In this document: piece by piece, positions 41,309 through 49,661 of the stretch
How positions within the stretch are numbered: the stretch's first letter is position 1
Layout: every line of letters starts with the position of its first letter
Origin: an uncultured Clostridia bacterium
Lineage (GTDB): Bacteria > Bacillota > Clostridia > Christensenellales > Aristaeellaceae
Reading direction: 5' to 3'
Assembly: GCA_946414315.1 (NCBI GenBank)
Contig: CAMKNZ010000003.1
Coordinates: 62,001-126,000 of the forward strand
DNA: 64,000 nucleotides
Translations under genes and position numbers: made by a program
The notes under the pieces: generated by a model
What the model was told of the DNA's origin: nothing
Database searches by the model: none
What the model saw: only the letters and a program-made list of their open reading frames with translations

Positions 41309-42109
41309 TTATGCTTTTTCGTTCAGCACGCGCAGCGCAGGCGCCTGGACGCCCTTGGCGCCGAAGGCTTCCACGATGATCTGGTTCAGTTCGAAATACA
41401 GATCCCAGTAGTCTTCCGTCTTGCACCATACCCGGACGGTGAACTCCATCGATTCGTTGGTGCCGCCGCTGATGCGGGCGAAGGGCGCCGGATCCGTCAG
41501 GGCATACTTGCTGCCGGCCACGGCGTCCAGGATGCACTGCTGGATTTCCGCGGGCTTCTCGCTCTTGGCGCAGGCGAACACCAGGTCCACCCGGCGCTTG
41601 TCCTCGGCGGTATAGTTCGTCACGTTGGCGTTCATCAGGTTACCGTTGGGCACGGTGACGCGCTTGTTGTCAATGGTCAGGATCACGGTATAGAACAGGT
41701 TGATGGACTGCACGAAGCCGCCGGCTCCGCCCGCTTCCACATAGTCGCCGACCTTGAAGGGCCGCAGGATCATCAGCAGGATACCGCCGGCCAGGTTGCT
41801 CAGCGCGCCCTGCAGGGCCAGGCCCACCGCTACGCCGGCGGAAGCCAGCACCGCGATCACTTCAGCCATCGGGACGCCCAGCATGCCGATCACGGCGATG
41901 ATCAGCAGCACATACAGCAGCCACTTGACAAAGTTCAGAATGAAGCGGGTGGTCGTCTGGTCCAGCTTTTCAAAGCTCTTGAGCTTGCGCAGGGCCTTCA
42001 TGACGCCCTTGATGACGAAAAAGCCGACGATCAGTACCAGCAGCGCCCCGACGATGTTCCCGGCTGTGCCGCCCAGCATGTCCCGGATCTTGTCCATAAA
42101 TTTCTCCAT
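41309..42109 (-). CDS. mscS: Small-conductance mechanosensitive ion channel (MscS family)
   Basis: A 266-residue protein of standard MscS length. Three N-terminal helices include NIVGALLVLIVGFFVIKGVM and the pore-lining TM3 with AEVIAVLASAGVAVGLALQGALSNL, whose Ala/Gly packing pattern is typical. The middle beta domain (RPFKVGDYVEAGGAGGFVQSI, in parts) and the C-terminal cage domain complete it. It should open under membrane tension to release solutes during hypo-osmotic shock. The start has AGGAGGAGG. It is monocistronic. Confidence 0.93.
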   Translation of the reverse strand: MEKFMDKIRDMLGGTAGNIVGALLVLIVGFFVIKGVMKALRKLKSFEKLDQTTTRFILNFVKWLLYVLLIIAVIGMLGVPMAEVIAVLASAGVAVGLALQGALSNLAGGILLMILRPFKVGDYVEAGGAGGFVQSINLFYTVILTIDNKRVTVPNGNLMNANVTNYTAEDKRRVDLVFACAKSEKPAEIQQCILDAVAGSKYALTDPAPFARISGGTNESMEFTVRVWCKTEDYWDLYFELNQIIVEAFGAKGVQAPALRVLNEKA

Positions 42110-42198
42110 GGTTCTTCCTCCTCCTGTATATTCAGATGTGCTTTTTCACATATCCTTTTCTATTCTCTTTTTTCCCGCCGTTTTCCTTCATCCGGCAG

Positions 42199-43509
42199 TC
42201 ATTTTTCGGCAACTTTGTTCAGCGGCCCGTACCAGGCCAGCTCCGTGCAGTCCTCCAGCCGGAATACCAGCAGCGGCTGCCCGTCGGTGATGTTGTACCA
42301 GCCGAAGTGTTTGCCCCAGAAAGTGTTCACGCTGTGGGGCGCGTCCCTGTCCGTCTCCTGGATCACGGAGACCGTCACCCCGCCGTCCGGCGGCATGGTA
42401 TTCCGGTAATGCATCTCCTGGATATAGGTCTTGTACCGTTCATAATAGAAGGGATCGCCGCCGCAGTGAATCACCAGCGGCTCGTCCAGCAGGCCGGCCG
42501 CCTCCCCGGCGTTTGCCTCCGTCCAGCCGAACATCCGCATCGTCCCCAGGTACATCATCACATGGAAGGTGCCGTGCTTCACGCAGACCAGGTCCCCAGG
42601 CTGCAGCAGCATATGCCAGCGGGAGGGGTCGTTGTTCGCCAGCGCGCTGTGGCCCACGTTCCGGAACAGGATGTCCGAGATGGAGGGATGCCGCTCCAGT
42701 CCGCACTTTTCATACACCAGCCGGCTCATACCCACGCAGTCCAGCCCGCACAGATACATATGGCTCTCCAGGTAATAATGGGTCGTGGTGGAGGGATAAT
42801 ACCGGTTCAAGAACTTTTCCTCCGTGCCTCCGGCGTAGTAATACGGCACGCCCAGCGGCAGGCTGACCTCCATCAGGCTGTCCGCCGTATCGTCGTAGTA
42901 TTCCACAAAAAGGCTGCCCTCGTTGAGCATGGACAGGCTGTTTTCATACAGCGGGCTGTAGCGGACCCGGTCCATCGGGAAAAGGGACGTCTTCGCGGAC
43001 GTGGAAAAGGTCAGCTGCAGGCTGATGGAGCCCTCTCCGATCCGTATGCCCCAGCCCGCCTGGTCGTACATCGGCGCGATCTTCAGCGGCGTCTCCGGCG
43101 CTTCCGCCCATATCTTCAGCGGTTCCGTCACGTCCCACAGGTTCCGCCCCGTTCGGACGCACTGGGGTTTGCACCCGGTCGTTCCGCAGGTCAGCGCGTA
43201 CCACAGGTCCGTTCCCTGCACGCTTTCGGCGGTAAAGCGCAGTGCCGCTCCTTCCAGGCGGAAGTCGGGCAGGGCCAGCAGCTCTTCCAGCGTCCAGTCC
43301 CGGCTTTCCGTTCCGATTTCGGTTTCCGGTACCGCGGTGATCTCGGTCCGCTGCCCGGAGGCGGGGCGGCCCACAAAGCCCCCGCCTGAGCACTGCAGCA
43401 CAAAGGTGTGGGTTTCCTCCGCCGCGGCGGTTCCCGCAAGCAGCAGCAGGAGCGCCGTCAGAAAAAGAACCGCGGCAGAAAGGAAGCGGCAGCTTTTCGT
43501 CCGTTCCAT
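42199..43509 (-). CDS. Secreted NlpC/P60-like cysteine peptidase
   Basis: A 436-residue exported protein with a signal peptide (1-30, ends AAAE). An Ig/SH3-like N-terminal half (about 35-170) precedes a C-terminal papain-like NlpC/P60 domain. It carries the catalytic Cys region GLDCVGMSRLVYEKCG (about 255) and His region LQPGDLVCVKHGTFHVMMYLG (in parts, about 305-325), followed by HSVNTFWGKHFGWYNI. NlpC/P60 enzymes cut peptidoglycan stem peptides. The third polar residue is not certain. RBS GGGAGGG precedes the ATG. Confidence 0.8.
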   Translation of the reverse strand: MERTKSCRFLSAAVLFLTALLLLLAGTAAAEETHTFVLQCSGGGFVGRPASGQRTEITAVPETEIGTESRDWTLEELLALPDFRLEGAALRFTAESVQGTDLWYALTCGTTGCKPQCVRTGRNLWDVTEPLKIWAEAPETPLKIAPMYDQAGWGIRIGEGSISLQLTFSTSAKTSLFPMDRVRYSPLYENSLSMLNEGSLFVEYYDDTADSLMEVSLPLGVPYYYAGGTEEKFLNRYYPSTTTHYYLESHMYLCGLDCVGMSRLVYEKCGLERHPSISDILFRNVGHSALANNDPSRWHMLLQPGDLVCVKHGTFHVMMYLGTMRMFGWTEANAGEAAGLLDEPLVIHCGGDPFYYERYKTYIQEMHYRNTMPPDGGVTVSVIQETDRDAPHSVNTFWGKHFGWYNITDGQPLLVFRLEDCTELAWYGPLNKVAEK

Positions 43510-43649
43510 GGCGCGTCCCTCCCTCTTTGTGCTTCTGATTTTGCATCATTGTACCATACCGCGGGCGAATTGCACAGATGCGAAACCTGCGATAAAATAT
43601 GGAAGGCACACCGTGCCGAAAATTTTTTTGAAATTTTTTTATTTTTTTC

Positions 43650-43675
43650 TGTAACGAAATCCGGGTTTGTCCGTC
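43650..43675 (+). promoter_or_regulatory. ECF sigma-dependent promoter (TGTAAC-N16-CGTC)
   Basis: TGTAAC (43650-43655), a 16-nt spacer and CGTC (43672-43675) match the -35/-10 pattern of ECF sigma factors of the SigM/SigX/SigV type. It lies 37 nt before the sigma-factor start, indicating autoregulation. Confidence 0.75.
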
Positions 43676-43712
43676 TAACCCATGACTGAACCGGGAGAGG
43701 AGGTGATGATGT

Positions 43713-44201
43713 GTGAACAGCGAAACCTGTGAGCGGCTCTACAACGCGTACTACATGCGGGTTTTCTCCTATGTGATGACCATGGCCGGCGACCGGCAGA
43801 CCTCCGAGGAGATCACCCAGGAAGCTTTCTTCCGCGCCTTCTCCAAATCCGCTGAGTTCCGGAACGAGTCGGACGAGGTTACCTGGCTGTGCGCGATCGC
43901 GAAAAACTGTTTCGTGGACGAAACGCGCCGCCGGAACAAAACCGGCCCGATCCCGGAAGAACTCCCCGCCTCCGGCAGGAGCATCGAGCAGCAGGTCACG
44001 GACAAGGATTCCTCCTTCCGGATCCACGCCGCGCTCCATACCATGGACGAGCCCTACCGGGAGGTCTTCGAGCTGAGGATCTTCGGTGAACTGTCTTTCA
44101 GCCAGATCGGTACCATCTTCGGAAAGACAGAAAACTGGGCGCGGGTCACATATCATCGGGCCCGGTTGAAACTGCAAGAAAGGATGGACGAACATGAATA
44201 A
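43713..44201 (+). CDS. ECF sigma factor with adjacent anti-sigma factor
   Basis: A 162-residue ECF sigma factor. Region 2 (about 5-75; LYNAYYMRVFSYVMTMAGDR, EEITQEAFFRAF) and region 4 (about 105-155; YREVFELRIFGELSFSQIGTIFGKTENWARV, in parts) are present. Starts at GTG 43713, fixed by a perfect AGGAGGTGAT. It overlaps the anti-sigma gene by 8 nt. A TGTAAC-N16-CGTC element upstream suggests that it drives its own operon, with the anti-sigma factor as brake. It is likely an envelope-stress or antimicrobial-response switch. Confidence 0.93.
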   Translation: MNSETCERLYNAYYMRVFSYVMTMAGDRQTSEEITQEAFFRAFSKSAEFRNESDEVTWLCAIAKNCFVDETRRRNKTGPIPEELPASGRSIEQQVTDKDSSFRIHAALHTMDEPYREVFELRIFGELSFSQIGTIFGKTENWARVTYHRARLKLQERMDEHE

Positions 44202-44934
44202 AGAATGCGAAGTGATCCGCGATCTGCTTCCGCTTTACGCGGACGACGTCTGCAGCGAAACCAGCCGCGGGCTGGTCGAGGAACACCTTCAGGAATGCCC
44301 GGACTGTTCCGCCATGCTGGAAAAGCTCCGGTCCCATGAAATAGAAACCGACCTGCAGGAGGAAAAGGAGCAGGTCATCGAATACCAGGCGAAGCGCTTC
44401 AGGCGCCGCAGCGCCACGGTCGGTTCCGTGATCTCCGGCATCTTCATGATCCCCGTGGTCGTGTGCCTGATCGTGAACCTGGTCTCCGGCAGCCCCCTGG
44501 GCTGGTTCTTCATCGTGCTGGCCGCTCTGGGCGTCGCCGCTTCCCTGGTCATCGTCCCGCTGATGATGACGGAGAACAGGCTCTTCTGGACCTTCTGCTG
44601 CTTCACGATGAGCCTGCTGCTGCTCCTGGGCGTCACCTGCTTCTACAGCCACGGCAGCTGGTTCTTCACCGCGGCCTCCGCCGTGCTCTTCGGGCTGGCG
44701 GTCATCTTCGGGCCCTTCCTGGTCCGTGCCAAGCCCGTCCGTGAACGGATCGGCTCCTTCAGCCGCCCGCTGCTGGTGATCTCCGTGGACGTGATCCTGT
44801 TTGCCAACATGATGAACATGATCAGCCTGTGGACCAAGAGTATCTTTACAACGATCCTGGTCCTGCTGCTGTGCGCCGCCGGCGGCTGGCTGCTTTACAA
44901 CGCGATTGAAGAGAAAAGAGGAGAAACCAAATGA
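44194..44934 (+). CDS. Anti-sigma factor with zinc finger and membrane domain
   Basis: A 246-residue membrane protein. The N-terminal cytoplasmic zf-HC2-type anti-sigma domain (residues 1-45; CEVIRDLLPLYADDVCSETS, HLQECPDCSAML with His-Cys-Cys ligands) precedes about five hydrophobic helices (residues 75-235). It should bind and sequester the ECF sigma factor at the membrane and release it on an envelope signal. It overlaps the sigma gene (8 nt) and the DUF4097 gene (4 nt), so the three are coupled. The number of helices is larger than in classic one-pass anti-sigmas. Confidence 0.88.
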   Translation: MNKECEVIRDLLPLYADDVCSETSRGLVEEHLQECPDCSAMLEKLRSHEIETDLQEEKEQVIEYQAKRFRRRSATVGSVISGIFMIPVVVCLIVNLVSGSPLGWFFIVLAALGVAASLVIVPLMMTENRLFWTFCCFTMSLLLLLGVTCFYSHGSWFFTAASAVLFGLAVIFGPFLVRAKPVRERIGSFSRPLLVISVDVILFANMMNMISLWTKSIFTTILVLLLCAAGGWLLYNAIEEKRGETK

Positions 44935-45932
44935 CCAAGTCTAAGACCTTTACCGTGGCCCTGATTGTCGTCCTGATCCTGCTGGCCGCTTCCGCCTGGC
45001 TGATGTTCGGCCGGACCGCCGCCGGCATGAGCTATCCGGACGCGGATAAATATACCGTCGGCAATACCACCGTCACCAGGCCCGTCAACAACCTGTACGT
45101 GGACTGGACCTCCGGCCAGGTGAACATCGAATATCACGACGGCACCGGCGTCATCGTGTCCGAGACCGCCAACCGCGAACTGTCCGAAGACGACAGACTG
45201 CGCTGGTGGCTGGACGGGGATACCCTGCGCATCCGCTTCGCCAAGCCCGGCTTCCGCATCTCCGTGAACCTGGACAAGCACCTGACCGTTTCCCTGCCGA
45301 AGGGCACGGTCCTGAAGAGCGCCGACATCGGCAGCACCTCCGGCGATCTGTTCATTCCGGCCCTGGCCGCCGACGATATCCGCCTGGGCTCCACCTCCGG
45401 CAGCATCGACGCCGTCACCGACACCCGGAAGCTGTATGCCGTCTCCACCTCCGGCGACGTGAAGGTCCGGCAGGACAGCGATATCAATACCGTGGATCTC
45501 GGCTCCACCTCCGGCAGCGTCTCCTGCACCCTGGGCGGCAGCGTGAAGAACCTTGAGGCAAATTCCACCTCCGGTTCCGTCAGCCTGAAGGTGGCCGGCG
45601 CCGCCGAAGAAGTGAAGGCCGGTTCCACCTCCGGCAGCATTTATCCGGACCTGGCCTCCGTGAACAAGGCGGAGTTCGGTTCCACCAGCGGCTGCTTCAG
45701 CGGTTCCGTCCGCGCCTTCAGGGAACTGAAGATCCACACCACCTCCGGCAAAGTGGACGTGAAACTGCCCACCGACCCCGGCTTCACCTGCAAGGTGGAT
45801 TCCGCCAGCGGCGACCTGACCACCGCCCTGTCCCTGACCAAAGACGGCAACAGGTACACCTGCGGCGACGGCAGCGCCCGGTGCAGCATCGACACCACCT
45901 CCGGCGACATCACCCTGGGCAGAATCGACTGA
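44931..45932 (+). CDS. DUF4097 beta-helix protein with membrane anchor
   Basis: A 333-residue protein with one N-terminal hydrophobic segment (residues 8-25) and an external or cytoplasmic right-handed beta-helix of the DUF4097 (putative adhesin) type. It has at least eight ladder rungs ending in TSG, e.g. DIGSTSGDL, RLGSTSGSI, DLGSTSGSV, EANSTSGSV and KAGSTSGSI. The family often occurs with sigma/anti-sigma pairs in Bacillota and may sense or sequester envelope stress signals. It is the third gene of the operon by 4-nt overlap. Confidence 0.9.
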   Translation: MTKSKTFTVALIVVLILLAASAWLMFGRTAAGMSYPDADKYTVGNTTVTRPVNNLYVDWTSGQVNIEYHDGTGVIVSETANRELSEDDRLRWWLDGDTLRIRFAKPGFRISVNLDKHLTVSLPKGTVLKSADIGSTSGDLFIPALAADDIRLGSTSGSIDAVTDTRKLYAVSTSGDVKVRQDSDINTVDLGSTSGSVSCTLGGSVKNLEANSTSGSVSLKVAGAAEEVKAGSTSGSIYPDLASVNKAEFGSTSGCFSGSVRAFRELKIHTTSGKVDVKLPTDPGFTCKVDSASGDLTTALSLTKDGNRYTCGDGSARCSIDTTSGDITLGRID

Positions 45933-46094
45933 CATTCCGTCAAGCAACGGGAACGGCGGACGCCGTTACCGTTTTCTGTTGTTCTCAGCCATCTTTCAAC
46001 CGAAAAATAGATTGGCTTCACCGGGTATTCACGGTCTTTTCACACAGCGGGGATAGGATACAGTTGACAGATCAGAATGAAAGGACGGAGGATC

Positions 46095-46349
46095 ATGACG
46101 AAACGGGAACTGGTCAACAAGATTGAAATGGCGCTGGATATGGTGATCGCCGTCGGCGGGAGGATGTTCCGCATCGTCCGGGACGAGGAAGACTGGCTCA
46201 CCATCACGGAACGCCAGCACAAAGAATCGGAGAAGCACTACTCCGATACCAATCAGCTGATCTCCCGCTTCAGGATCGACGGAAAACCGCTCCGGGACTG
46301 CCTGGAAGCGATCACCATCGTGAAATACACCGCTCTGCTGGACGCCTGA
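46095..46349 (+). CDS. Hypothetical protein, 84 residues
   Basis: A small cytoplasmic protein starting at the ATG after GGAGG (46086). It begins MTKRELVNKIEMALDMVIAV and contains RHKESEKHYSDTNQLISRFR-like helical polar sequence. No family recognised. The stop codon lies inside a 7-bp hairpin (GGACGCC/GGCGTCC) which should be its terminator. Confidence 0.6.
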   Translation: MTKRELVNKIEMALDMVIAVGGRMFRIVRDEEDWLTITERQHKESEKHYSDTNQLISRFRIDGKPLRDCLEAITIVKYTALLDA

Positions 46350-46359
46350 AAAGGCGTCC
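46340..46359 (+). terminator. Short terminator hairpin
   Basis: GGACGCC / GGCGTCC (46340-46346 with 46353-46359), followed by CTCTTGCTTT. The stem overlaps the stop codon of the 84-residue gene. Confidence 0.55.
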
Positions 46360-46362
46360 CTC

Positions 46363-46392
46363 TTGCTTTACGCGGGAAAAACGGGCTATAAT
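46363..46392 (+). promoter_or_regulatory. Promoter of the pyridoxamine 5'-phosphate oxidase-like gene
   Basis: TTGCTT (46363-46368), 18 nt and TATAAT (46387-46392), 31 nt before the start codon. Confidence 0.55.
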
Positions 46393-46423
46393 CTAAACAC
46401 CAATTCACAGGAGGAAAATGAAT

Positions 46424-46816
46424 ATGAACGAAGTGTATGAGTTTCTGAAGAAGTGCGGAACCTATTACCTGGCCACCGTGGAAGGAGACCAGCCCCGGGT
46501 GCGCCCCTTCGGCACCGTGGACATCTTTGAGGGCAAACTGTACATCCAGACCGGCAAGGTCAAGGCCGTGTCGAAGCAGCTGCAGGCCAATCCGAAGGCG
46601 GAGATCTGCGCCTTCGCGGAAGGCACCTGGGTGCGCGTGGCCTGCGAACTGATCCGCGACGACCGCGTCGAAGCGAAAAAGCACATGCTGGACCAGTACC
46701 CCGCCCTGCAGGCCATGTACTCCGCCGAGGATGACAACACCGAGGTCATGTATTTCAAAAATGCGACGGCTACCTTCGCCTCCTTCGGCGGCGCTCCCCG
46801 CACCGTCACCTTCTGA
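46424..46816 (+). CDS. Pyridoxamine 5'-phosphate oxidase family (FMN-binding split barrel) protein
   Basis: A 130-residue protein with the split-barrel FMN-binding fold: TYYLATVEGDQPRVRPFGTV (strand-turn, about 13-32), KLYIQTGKVKAVSKQL, EICAFAEGTWVRVACELI and the C-terminal EVMYFKNATATFASFGG. Members are flavin-binding reductases or oxidases of small substrates and the family is often annotated PNPOx-like. ATG at 46424 is chosen because AGGAGG lies 9 nt upstream; ATG 46418 leaves only 3 nt. Monocistronic. Confidence 0.88.
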   Translation: MNEVYEFLKKCGTYYLATVEGDQPRVRPFGTVDIFEGKLYIQTGKVKAVSKQLQANPKAEICAFAEGTWVRVACELIRDDRVEAKKHMLDQYPALQAMYSAEDDNTEVMYFKNATATFASFGGAPRTVTF

Positions 46817-46863
46817 TCACCGGATATATGACTCGGAAACCCTTGATATACCATATGTGGCGG

Positions 46864-46892
46864 TTGACAGAAATATTACAGATTTGTAAAAT
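46864..46892 (+). promoter_or_regulatory. Promoter of the secreted SH3 gene
   Basis: TTGACA (46864-46869), 17 nt and TAAAAT (46887-46892), 44 nt before the start codon. Confidence 0.7.
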
Positions 46893-46936
46893 ATAGGAAG
46901 GACCTGTATGAAAAATCTGCATTGGAGACGATGAGC

Positions 46937-47623
46937 ATGAAGTCAACCCGCATCATCCTGATCCTGGCTGTTGTTATGATTGCCGCAGCCGTCCTGCCTG
47001 CCGCCGCCCTGTCGGACGACTATACCCAGCCCGATCCGGCCAGCGTCGCCGGCGCCTGGTGGGATTGCTGCCCGCCGGTCAAGATCATCAAGCAGACCCG
47101 CGTGGTCTACCGCCAGTCCGAGACCCTGATCGAGTCCATCCCGGCGGAAGGCTACTGCTACACCGCGATCAAGCGCGTCAACGTCCGCTCGCAGCCGAGC
47201 ATCTACGCGACGAAGGTCATGACGATCAAGTCCGCCGGAACGGAATTCATCGTCACCGCCCGGGCCAAGAATTCCGCCGGCGAAATCTGGTACGCCGTGG
47301 AGCTGGCCAACGGCACCCTGGGATATATCCGTTCCGACCTGCTCAACACGGATCACGTGATCCTCATGGGCGATCCCTACGCCTATGAAAGCTGGGTCGG
47401 CAACCGGGACACCGCCGCCTCCGAATCCGGATCCGATGTGCTCAAGATCGCGACCCCGGCGGAAGCCCCCGCGGCCGCGCCCAAGGTCATCTGGGTCACC
47501 GCTGCGCCCGAACCGACGCCCACCCCGATCTATGTGTATGTGACGCCTGAACCCCAGGTCCAGGAACAGGTCACGCCCCAGATCGTCTACGTCACCCCCG
47601 AACCTTCCAAGGACGAAGGCTGA
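46937..47623 (+). CDS. Secreted SH3b-domain protein with proline-rich tail
   Basis: A 228-residue exported protein. Sec signal (MKSTRIILILAVVMIAAAVL...), then one bacterial SH3 domain (about 75-130; AIKRVNVRSQPSIYATKVMT, AGEIWYAVELANGTLGYIRSDLL). The tail is low in complexity and proline/threonine-rich (VTAAPEPTPTPIYVYVTPEP units). SH3b domains bind peptidoglycan stems, so it is likely a wall-associated protein. I prefer the ATG at 46937 over 46931, because GGAG sits 9 nt upstream. It has its own promoter and terminator. Confidence 0.82.
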   Translation: MKSTRIILILAVVMIAAAVLPAAALSDDYTQPDPASVAGAWWDCCPPVKIIKQTRVVYRQSETLIESIPAEGYCYTAIKRVNVRSQPSIYATKVMTIKSAGTEFIVTARAKNSAGEIWYAVELANGTLGYIRSDLLNTDHVILMGDPYAYESWVGNRDTAASESGSDVLKIATPAEAPAAAPKVIWVTAAPEPTPTPIYVYVTPEPQVQEQVTPQIVYVTPEPSKDEG

Positions 47624-47637
47624 TAAGCGGTAAAACA

Positions 47638-47669
47638 AAACTGAGGAGCTCATCTGAGCCCCTCAGTTT
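47638..47669. terminator. Bidirectional terminator
   Basis: AAACTGAGG / CCTCAGTTT (47638-47646 with 47661-47669), followed by further T residues. Shared by the SH3 gene and the convergent esterase gene. Confidence 0.8.
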
Positions 47670-47680
47670 TTTAGTTTCTC

Positions 47681-48760
47681 TCAGAAGATCCGCGGCAGGA
47701 AGGAGCGGATGCAGCGGCGCCACACCGTCCAGTCGTGCCCGCCCGGGAAGGTTTCCCGGATCATGTCCAGGTTCTTGTCCTCCAGGTATTTGTCGTCCTT
47801 GTCGAAGGCGTCCCAGTAGGTATCCTCCGTGCCCATGGCCCGGTAGAACACTTTGAAGGCTTCTTTGAACTTCTCCGGCTCGTGGAGCAGTTTCATATAG
47901 GGCAGCTCGTCGTCCGGGTTCCAGGGTGCCCGCAGGAAGCCGCTGAACAGGCCCGCGTAGCCGAACATGTCCGGATTGGACAGCGTGGTGATGCTGGTAT
48001 GGAAGCTGCCCATGCTCAGCCCGGCCATGGCCCGGTTCCACTTGTCCGTCAGCACGTTGTAATGCTTTTCGATATAGGGCACCAGGTCCTTCACCAGGAT
48101 GTTCGGGAACAGGTAGGGATCCCGGGGCTGTTCCTCTTTCGTTTTCGCCATGCCGTTGCCCATGACGATGATCATTTCCTTCATTTTGCCTTCCGCCAGC
48201 AGCCGGTCGGCAATCCGGCCCACATGGCCCTGGAAGACCCAGCCGGTCTCGTTCTCGCCGTAGCCGTGCTGCAGGTACAGCACCGGGTACTTTTTCGCCG
48301 GGTCGTATGCCGGGGGCGTCCACACCAGGCAGATCTCCGTCTTTCCGGTCACGGAGGACTCAAAATACCGCCGGGTCACCGCGCCGTGTTCCACGCCTTC
48401 CAGGTCGTCCCAGCCTTCCATGTCCTTCACGGGCACATCCACGAAGTTCATCGGGCGGCAGCAGCCGTAACCGATCGGCAGATACGGGCAGAGCACGTCC
48501 GCGCCGTCCACCTTCAGGAAGAAATACAGGAAGCCCCCTCCCATGTCAAAGGTTCCTTCCCACGCGCCGTCCCCTGCGGGTTCCAGCGGGAAGACCGTTC
48601 CGAACCGGTCGATAACGACCTCTTTGGCGTCCTTTGCAATGATCCGGAAATGCACCTTTCCGTCCGGCAGGACTTCCGCGCCCTGTATGCCGTCCCGGCC
48701 CGGTTCCCCGAAATACGGGTCAAAGGAAACCGTTACATCCAGCGGCCATTTCTGCTGCAT
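47681..48760 (-). CDS. Esterase of the CE1-like alpha/beta hydrolase family with N-terminal E-set domain
   Basis: A 359-residue cytoplasmic or unsignalled esterase. The N-terminal carbohydrate-binding-like E-set domain (about 10-100; DGKVHFRIIAKDAKEVVIDR) precedes an esterase domain (about 125-359). It shows VLYLQHGYGENETGW (oxyanion loop), the nucleophile elbow MAGLSMGSFHT and the His near FPGGHDWTVWR. Such enzymes (feruloyl or acetyl xylan esterase type) deacylate plant cell-wall oligosaccharides. A promoter and an inverted repeat GTCCG-N7-CGGAC lie in the upstream leader. Has CAGCAG-rich start, ATG preceded by GGAGGAATC. Confidence 0.86.
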   Translation of the reverse strand: MQQKWPLDVTVSFDPYFGEPGRDGIQGAEVLPDGKVHFRIIAKDAKEVVIDRFGTVFPLEPAGDGAWEGTFDMGGGFLYFFLKVDGADVLCPYLPIGYGCCRPMNFVDVPVKDMEGWDDLEGVEHGAVTRRYFESSVTGKTEICLVWTPPAYDPAKKYPVLYLQHGYGENETGWVFQGHVGRIADRLLAEGKMKEMIIVMGNGMAKTKEEQPRDPYLFPNILVKDLVPYIEKHYNVLTDKWNRAMAGLSMGSFHTSITTLSNPDMFGYAGLFSGFLRAPWNPDDELPYMKLLHEPEKFKEAFKVFYRAMGTEDTYWDAFDKDDKYLEDKNLDMIRETFPGGHDWTVWRRCIRSFLPRIF

Positions 48761-48799
48761 TGTGATTCCTCCTCTGCGCCTGTTGTTTCTGTTTTTCCC

Positions 48800-48816
48800 G
48801 TCCGATAAGTACGGAC
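48800..48816. promoter_or_regulatory. Inverted repeat in the esterase leader
   Basis: GTCCG-ATAAGTA-CGGAC lies between the predicted esterase -10 and its start codon, about 16-32 nt after the -10. It is placed like an operator for a repressor. Confidence 0.45.
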
Positions 48817-48831
48817 AATTTATCTGCCTTT

Positions 48832-48860
48832 ACTTTAGCCCAACCGCCCGTGATTGTCAA
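48832..48860 (-). promoter_or_regulatory. Promoter of the esterase gene
   Basis: On the minus strand TTGACA (48860-48855), 17 nt and TAAAGT (48837-48832). Confidence 0.65.
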
Positions 48861-48975
48861 TGAAAACCGGCGCCGTTTATTTTTTTCAACGCCCGGGAAG
48901 AAACCTCGCATGCCCGGCGTTTTTTTGGTATAATCGGTACAAACCGGACAGGCAGGAATAAGGAGGGTGTTTTCA

Positions 48976-49632
48976 ATGGCCAAAAAAGTCTTTTCCTTTT
49001 CTCTCGTGCTGGCGCTGCTGCTCCTGTGCGTAACGCCCGTGTTCGCCAACACGACCATGTATGTTTACACGGATAACCGGAAGCCCCTGAACATACGTTC
49101 CGCGCCATACGTGGGAGATAACCTCATCGCCACGGCTCCCTACGGCGCTGCGGTCAGCGTTATCCAGTTACAGGACGACGGCTGGGCCAAGATCCAATGG
49201 ACGCCAAGTGTTGTCGGCTACGTCCAGAGCCGTTACCTCCAGTGGACCCGTCCCGACCTCACCACCCCCGTCCCGGTCACACCTGTTCCCACGGCGGTAC
49301 CGACGGCGGTGCCCTACTATCCCACCGCCGCGCCGTACTATCCGACGGCCGATCCCTATCCCTACTACACCGACTCGCTGATCACCCTGAACGCCGAGTT
49401 CCGGACCGCCCGGATCGTCACGCCCTTCACGATCATCGTCCGGCCGGCCCGTTCCAGCGGATGGGTCAACCTGCGCTGGGCGCCCAGCAAGGACGTGGAG
49501 CTGATCACCACCTACCGCAAAGGCGCGCGGCTGACCGTCATCGCCGAGACCCAGAGCTGGTACCAGGTCGTCGATCCGGACACGGACGCCACCGGCTTCA
49601 TGATGAAGGCCTATACGACCCGGGCCTACTGA
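48976..49632 (+). CDS. Secreted protein with two SH3-like domains
   Basis: A 218-residue exported protein. Signal peptide (MAKKVFSFSLVLALLLLCVTP..., ends VFA), an N-terminal SH3b domain (about 25-80; PLNIRSAPYVGDNLIATAP, DDGWAKIQWTPSVVGYVQSRYL), then a proline/tyrosine/threonine-rich linker and a second SH3b-like domain (about 140-218; NLRWAPSKDVELITTYRKGA, SWYQVVDPDTDATGFMMKAY). A candidate peptidoglycan-binding protein. The ATG at 48976 has AAGGAGG upstream. It is followed by another secreted-protein gene after 29 nt, likely cotranscribed. Confidence 0.85.
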   Translation: MAKKVFSFSLVLALLLLCVTPVFANTTMYVYTDNRKPLNIRSAPYVGDNLIATAPYGAAVSVIQLQDDGWAKIQWTPSVVGYVQSRYLQWTRPDLTTPVPVTPVPTAVPTAVPYYPTAAPYYPTADPYPYYTDSLITLNAEFRTARIVTPFTIIVRPARSSGWVNLRWAPSKDVELITTYRKGARLTVIAETQSWYQVVDPDTDATGFMMKAYTTRAY

Positions 49633-49661
49633 TCCCACCGTGATTCAAGGAGGATACTGAT

